10,306 bases of DNA from Campylobacterales bacterium (GTDB taxonomy: Bacteria > Campylobacterota_A > Desulfurellia > JAADFJ01), in NCBI GenBank assembly GCA_027080125.1, contig JALWSW010000232.1:1-10306 (forward strand), given 5' to 3'. This document shows, piece by piece, positions 6,994 through 10,306 of this stretch (positions are counted from its first letter, which is position 1; each line of letters starts with the position of its first letter). The position numbers and the translations under genes are program-made. The notes beneath the pieces are model-generated. The model was not told the origin of the DNA. It searched no databases and saw only the letters and a program-made list of their open reading frames with translations.

Positions 6994-8056
6994 CAAAATA
7001 TCCCGATATTACCAGATCTTTGCCTATTTTTCTGAAAACTGTTTCCTTTAAAGCTATGGCATCTTTCATAAAATCAACACCTTTTCCATGAAAAAGAGGA
7101 ATGCCCTTGCCTCCCAAAAACTTTGGCGCAACAAAAATAAAAGCCTTGTCATAAAGCCTTTCATCTAAAAACGATTTATGAATATTTGCTCCGCCTTCCA
7201 CAAAAACGCTCATAATTCCCATTTTAAAAAGTGCCTCTAAAACCTCCGAAATATCCAGTTTGCCGTTTTTGCTTTTCACCTTTTTAATAATTACTCTTTT
7301 ATCTATCAATTTCAATCGGGAATTATCGATCTTTTCATCGCAAAAGATTATCAGATTTTCAGGATTTGACAAAAGATTCGGGTATCCGAGGGTCAGCCTG
7401 CTATCAAACACGATACGATAAAATTTTCCCGACTTTTTATACGGCAAAAGGGTTGGATTATCGCTTCTTGCGGTGTTTGCGCCTATCAGTATAGAGTCGT
7501 ATCGCGAGCGCAGCCTTTTTGTGTATTGCCTTGAGATATCTCCTGTGACCCAATTGCTGCTGCCAGTTGAGGTGGCAATCTGTCCGTCCAAAGTGGTAGC
7601 TGCCTTCATAACAACAAAAGGACGCCTCTTTGTCACATTTGTTATGAACACCTCATTTATTTTTCGAGCCTCTTTTTCACATACTCCGACTTTAACCTCG
7701 ATTCCGGCTTTTTTCAATCTTTCGATGCCGCCTGCTGCTTCAGGATTTGGGTCTCTTGCTGCTATAACCGCTCTCTTGATGCCGCTGGCTGCTATTGCAG
7801 CCGTGCATGGAGGAGTTCTGCCATAATGATTGCACGGCTCAAGCGTAACATACATTGTTGCGCCTTTTGCATCTTCGGTGGCATTGAGCGCCTCGATTTC
7901 CGCATGAGGCATGCCGGCTTTATGATGATAGCCCGAGGCAATCAGGCGATTATTCTTGACAATAACCGCTCCGACCATAGGATTTGGAGAGGTCGCTCCG
8001 ATTGCCTTCAGCGCTTGACGCAGGGCAAACCTCATCCAGTATTCATCGGTTTGCAT
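6986..8056 (-). CDS. ribD: Bifunctional riboflavin deaminase/reductase RibD
   Basis: About 356 residues. It carries out the second and third steps after GTP opening: deamination of the diaminopyrimidine and NADPH-dependent reduction of its ribose side chain. The N-terminal cytidine-deaminase-like domain has TSPNPMVGAVIV (22-33) and the zinc site His51-Ala-Glu53 with Cys75 and Cys84 (LEPCNHYGRTPPC). The reductase domain starts near residue 143 (RPFVVMKAATTLDGQIAT). It contains IGANTARSDNP and, further on, FVEGGANIHKSFL, the NADPH/substrate region. The galU stop is followed by TTG TTG ATG. I chose the ATG at 8056, which gives the usual D-E-x-x-M start; TTG at 8062 is possible. No Shine-Dalgarno is evident at either, so coupling to galU is likely. 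The last 8 nt overlap ribE. Confidence 0.95.
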   Translation of the reverse strand: MQTDEYWMRFALRQALKAIGATSPNPMVGAVIVKNNRLIASGYHHKAGMPHAEIEALNATEDAKGATMYVTLEPCNHYGRTPPCTAAIAASGIKRAVIAARDPNPEAAGGIERLKKAGIEVKVGVCEKEARKINEVFITNVTKRRPFVVMKAATTLDGQIATSTGSSNWVTGDISRQYTKRLRSRYDSILIGANTARSDNPTLLPYKKSGKFYRIVFDSRLTLGYPNLLSNPENLIIFCDEKIDNSRLKLIDKRVIIKKVKSKNGKLDISEVLEALFKMGIMSVFVEGGANIHKSFLDERLYDKAFIFVAPKFLGGKGIPLFHGKGVDFMKDAIALKETVFRKIGKDLVISGYFDV

Positions 8057-8062
8057 CAACAA

Positions 8063-8926
8063 TCAAAATCGATTTTTACACATCTTTTTTATCGATCTCT
8101 TCAAAACGTCATCTTTCATCGCAAAGGCTATTGTTGCCTCAAGCATCCCGGCTTTGCTGCCGCAGTCATATCGCTTGCCTGAAAATTTAAGCCCGTAAAC
8201 AGGCTCGTCTTGAGCCAAAAGATTTATGGCATCGGTAAGCTGTATCTCCCCGCCTGCCCCGGGTCTTATCTGTTTGAGATATTTAAATATCGCATCAGAA
8301 AGTATATATCTTCCCACAACAGCCAGATTGGAAGGCGCCTTTTCCGGCTCCGGCTTTTCCACAAGACGATTTATTTTATATATCTTGCCGTCTTGAGATT
8401 CTGCTTCCACGACGCCGTATTTGCTTGTCTGACTTTTATCCACCTCCATAATCGCCACAACAGAGCCGCCGTAGTTCTCATAAACATCTGCCATCTGCTT
8501 TAGCACCGGAATCTCAGAATCTATAACATCATCTGTCAGTACAACGGCAAACGGTTCATCTATGACCGGCTCGGCTCTCATAATTGCATGTCCCAATCCA
8601 AGCGGATTTCGCTGGCGAATATAGATAAACGTTGCGTTATCGGAAAGCCGGTTGGAGTCGGCAATAAGCTCCTCTTTATGTTTGAATCTTAAAAGCGACT
8701 CCAATTCGTAGGAATGATCAAAATAATCAGATACCGCCCCTTTGCCTCTTCCGGTTATCAAAATCATCTTGTCCATGCCGCTTTTTATTGCCTCTTCGAC
8801 CCCGTAATGAATAAGCGGTTTATCTATAAGCGTCAGCATCTCTTTTGGCACCGATTTTGTGGCAGGCAGAAAACGGGTTCCAAACCCACCCACCGGAAAA
8901 ACGGCTTTGGTTATCTTTTTTCTCAT
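8063..8926 (-). CDS. galU: UTP-glucose-1-phosphate uridylyltransferase (UDP-glucose pyrophosphorylase)
   Basis: 287-residue nucleotidyltransferase that makes UDP-glucose from UTP and glucose 1-phosphate, supplying cell-envelope and polysaccharide synthesis. The nucleotide-binding signature is clear at the N-terminus: FPVGGFGTRFLPATKSVPKE (10-29), then DKPLIHYGVEEA. Other family motifs follow: NPLGLGHAI, the metal-binding VLTDDVID, AVVGRYIL, GGEIQLTDAI (225-234) and GKRYDCGSK (250-258) near the end. The length is typical of bacterial GalU. It starts 12 bp after the hemB stop without a strong Shine-Dalgarno, and its stop sits just before ribD. It has no metabolic link to riboflavin or heme and is probably just co-transcribed. 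A related thymidylyltransferase (RmlA) is unlikely, because that family has a different N-terminal signature and C-terminal motifs. Confidence 0.96.
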   Translation of the reverse strand: MRKKITKAVFPVGGFGTRFLPATKSVPKEMLTLIDKPLIHYGVEEAIKSGMDKMILITGRGKGAVSDYFDHSYELESLLRFKHKEELIADSNRLSDNATFIYIRQRNPLGLGHAIMRAEPVIDEPFAVVLTDDVIDSEIPVLKQMADVYENYGGSVVAIMEVDKSQTSKYGVVEAESQDGKIYKINRLVEKPEPEKAPSNLAVVGRYILSDAIFKYLKQIRPGAGGEIQLTDAINLLAQDEPVYGLKFSGKRYDCGSKAGMLEATIAFAMKDDVLKRSIKKMCKNRF

Positions 8927-8938
8927 ACTTGCATTAAC

Positions 8939-9919
8939 TTATGAGATTTTTCCTTCCAAGGCAATCTCCTTGGCAAAATATGTAATAATCATGTCCGCGC
9001 CCGCCCTTTTTATCGATAGCAGCGATTCGTCTCTTACCGCCTTTTCATCAATATATCCGGCTTTGCCGGCTGCTTTAATCATGGAATATTCACCGGAAAC
9101 ATTGTATGCTGCAAGCGGAAGATTGAAATTTGCCTTTGCTTTGGCGATTATGTCAAGATAGCTCAAAGCCGGTTTGACCATTATAATGTCGGCTCCTTCT
9201 TCTGCATCAAGCGCTATTTCGCGAAGTGCTTCGTCTGAGTTTGCCGGATCCATCTGATAGCTTTTTCTGTCACCGAATTGAGGCGCAGATTCGGCCGCAT
9301 CCCTGAAAGGTCCGTAGAATGCCGAAGCGTATTTTGCCGAATATGACATAATAGTTGTCTCAGAGAAGCCCTCCTCATCAAGCGCGCCTCTGATAGCCTT
9401 CACCATTCCGTCGATCATGCCTGAGGGCGCAATCATATCGGCTCCGGCTCTTGCATAGCTTATCGCTTCTTTGCCGAGATTGACAAGAGTTGAATCGTTT
9501 AGCAGTCTGCCTTTTTCCGACAGAACGCCGCAATGCCCGTGACTTGTGTATTCGCAGAAACAGGCATCAGCTATCATAACGATATCAGGATATTTTCCCT
9601 TGATTTTTCTTATTGCTTGCTGAACCAGCCCGTTATCGTCCCATGCTTCACTTCCGATATCATCTTTTTCTTTGGGAATTCCGAATATAAGAAAAGCCCT
9701 GATACCAGCATCGTAGCTTTCAGATACTTCATCGGTTATCCTGTCAAGCGAAAACTGATATATACCGGGCATTGATTTAATCGGATTTTTAACCGATTTC
9801 CCCGGTCTTACGAATATTGGATAGATTAGATTCTCCAGTTTCAGATGAGTTTCGCGCACCATAGCCCTTGTTGCGGCGTTTTTTCTTAATCTTCTCAAAC
9901 GAACAGATGGAAATGACAT
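8939..9919 (-). CDS. hemB: Delta-aminolevulinic acid dehydratase (porphobilinogen synthase)
   Basis: 326-residue enzyme joining two 5-aminolevulinates to porphobilinogen, the second common step to heme, siroheme and corrinoids. It is the zinc-dependent type: the cysteine site DACFCEYTSHGHCG carries Cys120, Cys122 and Cys130. The two Schiff-base lysines are Lys196 (SYSAKYASAFYGPFR) and Lys249 (IIMVKPALSYLD). I start it at the ATG at 9919 because GGAGG (9928-9932) lies eight bases upstream and the product then begins MSFPSVRLRRLRKN, as in the family. The frame stays open to a TTG at 9952, but that lies about 4 nt from the predicted transcript start and has no ribosome site. A strong promoter directly upstream makes hemB the likely first gene of the whole leftward cluster. 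Confidence 0.96.
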   Translation of the reverse strand: MSFPSVRLRRLRKNAATRAMVRETHLKLENLIYPIFVRPGKSVKNPIKSMPGIYQFSLDRITDEVSESYDAGIRAFLIFGIPKEKDDIGSEAWDDNGLVQQAIRKIKGKYPDIVMIADACFCEYTSHGHCGVLSEKGRLLNDSTLVNLGKEAISYARAGADMIAPSGMIDGMVKAIRGALDEEGFSETTIMSYSAKYASAFYGPFRDAAESAPQFGDRKSYQMDPANSDEALREIALDAEEGADIIMVKPALSYLDIIAKAKANFNLPLAAYNVSGEYSMIKAAGKAGYIDEKAVRDESLLSIKRAGADMIITYFAKEIALEGKIS

Positions 9920-9927
9920 TGATTCGG

Positions 9928-9932
9928 CCTCC
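9928..9932 (-). promoter_or_regulatory. Ribosome binding site deciding the hemB start
   Basis: GGAGG on the minus strand, eight bases before the ATG at 9919. It lies inside the 5'-extended open frame, so it argues against the upstream TTG/ATG starts at 9952 and 9949. Confidence 0.8.
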
Positions 9933-9962
9933 GATTTTGTTTTTTGCATCAAATGCTCATCT

Positions 9963-9990
9963 ATTATATACTTAAATGCAGTGATGGCAA
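9963..9990 (-). promoter_or_regulatory. Sigma-70-type promoter for hemB and the downstream cluster
   Basis: On the minus strand, -35 TTGCCA (9985-9990, 5 of 6 to consensus), a 16-bp spacer, and -10 TATAAT (9963-9968, 6 of 6). Transcription should start near 9956, giving a leader of about 36 nt to the hemB ATG at 9919. No riboswitch could fit in such a short leader. It is the best promoter match I see in the window and the only one placed to drive the hemB-galU-rib genes together. Confidence 0.7.
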
Positions 9991-10029
9991 ATGAACTTAT
10001 CCTTTCTCCGTCTTGATATTTTACTCCAT

Positions 10030-10106
10030 TTTGTCACTGCTATGACGCAGAGTCCGCGGCAGTCTGAGATTGCTTCGCTTTACTTGCGTTCGCTCGCAAT
10101 GACAAA
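10030..10106. repeat. Small inverted-repeat element (MITE/REP-like), 77 bp
   Basis: Ends are TTTGTCACTGC (10030-10040) and GCAATGACAAA (10096-10106), inverted copies matching at 10 of 11 positions. Inside are a CTGC/GCAG hairpin (10037-10050), CCGCGG, and TGAGATTGCTTCGC leading to TTCGCTCGCAATGACA. This word set (CACTGCGAG, GACTGCCGCGGACT, GCAATCTC, TCGCAATGACA) is familiar from dispersed non-coding repeats in several bacterial phyla. It codes for nothing convincing. Mobility and copy number cannot be seen from one copy. Confidence 0.65.
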
Positions 10107-10133
10107 GAAGGAAAGTCAATGCAATTACTTCCT

Positions 10134-10200
10134 CCTGTCACTGCGACTGCTTTTATTTTCCTGGCACTGCTACTGCTTTTATTTTCCTGTCACTGCGAGG
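10134..10200. repeat. 26-bp tandem repeat, 2.6 copies
   Basis: Units at 10134-10159 and 10160-10185 differ at two positions (T/G in CCTGTCAC versus CCTGGCAC, and GCGACTGC versus GCTACTGC). A third partial unit, CCTGTCACTGCGAGG, ends at 10200. Each unit carries the TGTCACTGC word that also forms the left end of the neighbouring inverted-repeat element, followed by an ACTGCTTTTATTTT tract. It probably arose by slippage or by nested insertion of repeat ends. Confidence 0.8.
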
Positions 10201-10205
10201 TATAC

Positions 10206-10306
10206 TGCCCCCACTTGTCAAGACAATTTTCTCTAATTTCTTATTCCCTCCCTTCTCATTAAATAATATCTAATATTTTTCATCAGGCGGCATCCTGTAT
10301 GTTTTG
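10206..10306 (-). mobile_element. Possible end of an insertion sequence running off the right edge
   Basis: From 10206 the plus strand reads TGCCCCCACTTGTCAAGACA followed by ATTTT. This looks like an insertion-sequence terminal inverted repeat with the TG...CA ends of the IS3 group. Inside it the minus strand has an open frame that ends about 64 bp before the tip. No second end, target duplication or catalytic domain is in view, so the family is only a suggestion. Confidence 0.35.
10270..10306 (-). CDS. Possible C-terminal tail of a transposase (partial)
   Basis: Reading leftward from the window edge, the minus strand encodes KTYRMPPDEKY and then TAG at 10270-10272. A final Y-(K/R)-x-P-x-E-x-Y pattern resembles the last residues of IS3-type OrfB transposases, and the stop lies just inside the putative terminal repeat. 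Eleven residues are far too few for a firm call; it could be chance. Confidence 0.25.
   Translation of the reverse strand, partial: KTYRMPPDEKY

Noticed and set aside
7473..8182. Two plus-strand open frames of 117-118 residues across ribD and galU
   Set aside because: They are antisense shadows of well-conserved enzymes with clear active-site motifs on the other strand.
10134..10200. CRISPR array
   Set aside because: The 26-bp units are contiguous with no unique spacers, so this is a tandem repeat.
9991..10236. 81-residue plus-strand open frame upstream of hemB
   Set aside because: It runs through the inverted-repeat element and the tandem repeat; its sequence is just translated repeat DNA and has no ribosome site.

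Overview
The window is a stretch of bacterial chromosome. One long run of twelve tightly packed genes reads right to left, from hemB near position 9919 to a slipin gene ending at 136. A fragment of a secB-like chaperone gene enters from the left edge on the opposite strand. The base composition is moderately AT-rich (low to mid 40s % G+C by eye). A SecB-type chaperone suggests a Gram-negative (diderm) bacterium. The full riboflavin and pyrimidine enzymes and the long NfeD/slipin pair fit a free-living lineage, perhaps Desulfobacterota, Nitrospirota or a neighbouring candidate phylum. I cannot fix the phylum from the sequence alone.

Right edge (about 9920-10306): non-coding DNA. It holds a strong sigma-70-type promoter for hemB, a 77-bp element with 11-bp terminal inverted repeats, 2.6 copies of a 26-bp tandem repeat built on the same end motif, and what looks like the end of an insertion sequence. 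Biosynthetic block (9919-3025): hemB (heme/tetrapyrrole), galU (UDP-glucose), ribD-ribE-ribBA-ribH (all enzymes needed to make riboflavin except the dedicated phosphatase), nusB (transcription antitermination), pyrF and pyrE (the last two steps to UMP). Junctions are mostly overlaps of 1-29 nt or very short gaps, so translation is probably coupled and the block is probably an operon. A second promoter with an extended -10 lies just ahead of ribBA, in one of the few real gaps. Left block (2988-136): a UPF0173 metallo-beta-lactamase-fold hydrolase, then a long NfeD membrane serine protease overlapping a slipin (stomatin family) gene, a classic membrane-quality pair.

The genes are mostly recognisable housekeeping enzymes with intact active sites. 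I see no defence system, CRISPR array, tRNA, rRNA or FMN riboswitch. The points that deserve a second look are the repeat/insertion-sequence cluster upstream of hemB, the RibBA enzyme with Gln in place of a normally conserved metal-binding His, the 29-bp antisense overlap of the slipin and secB-like genes, and the start-site corrections for hemB, ribD and ribE.
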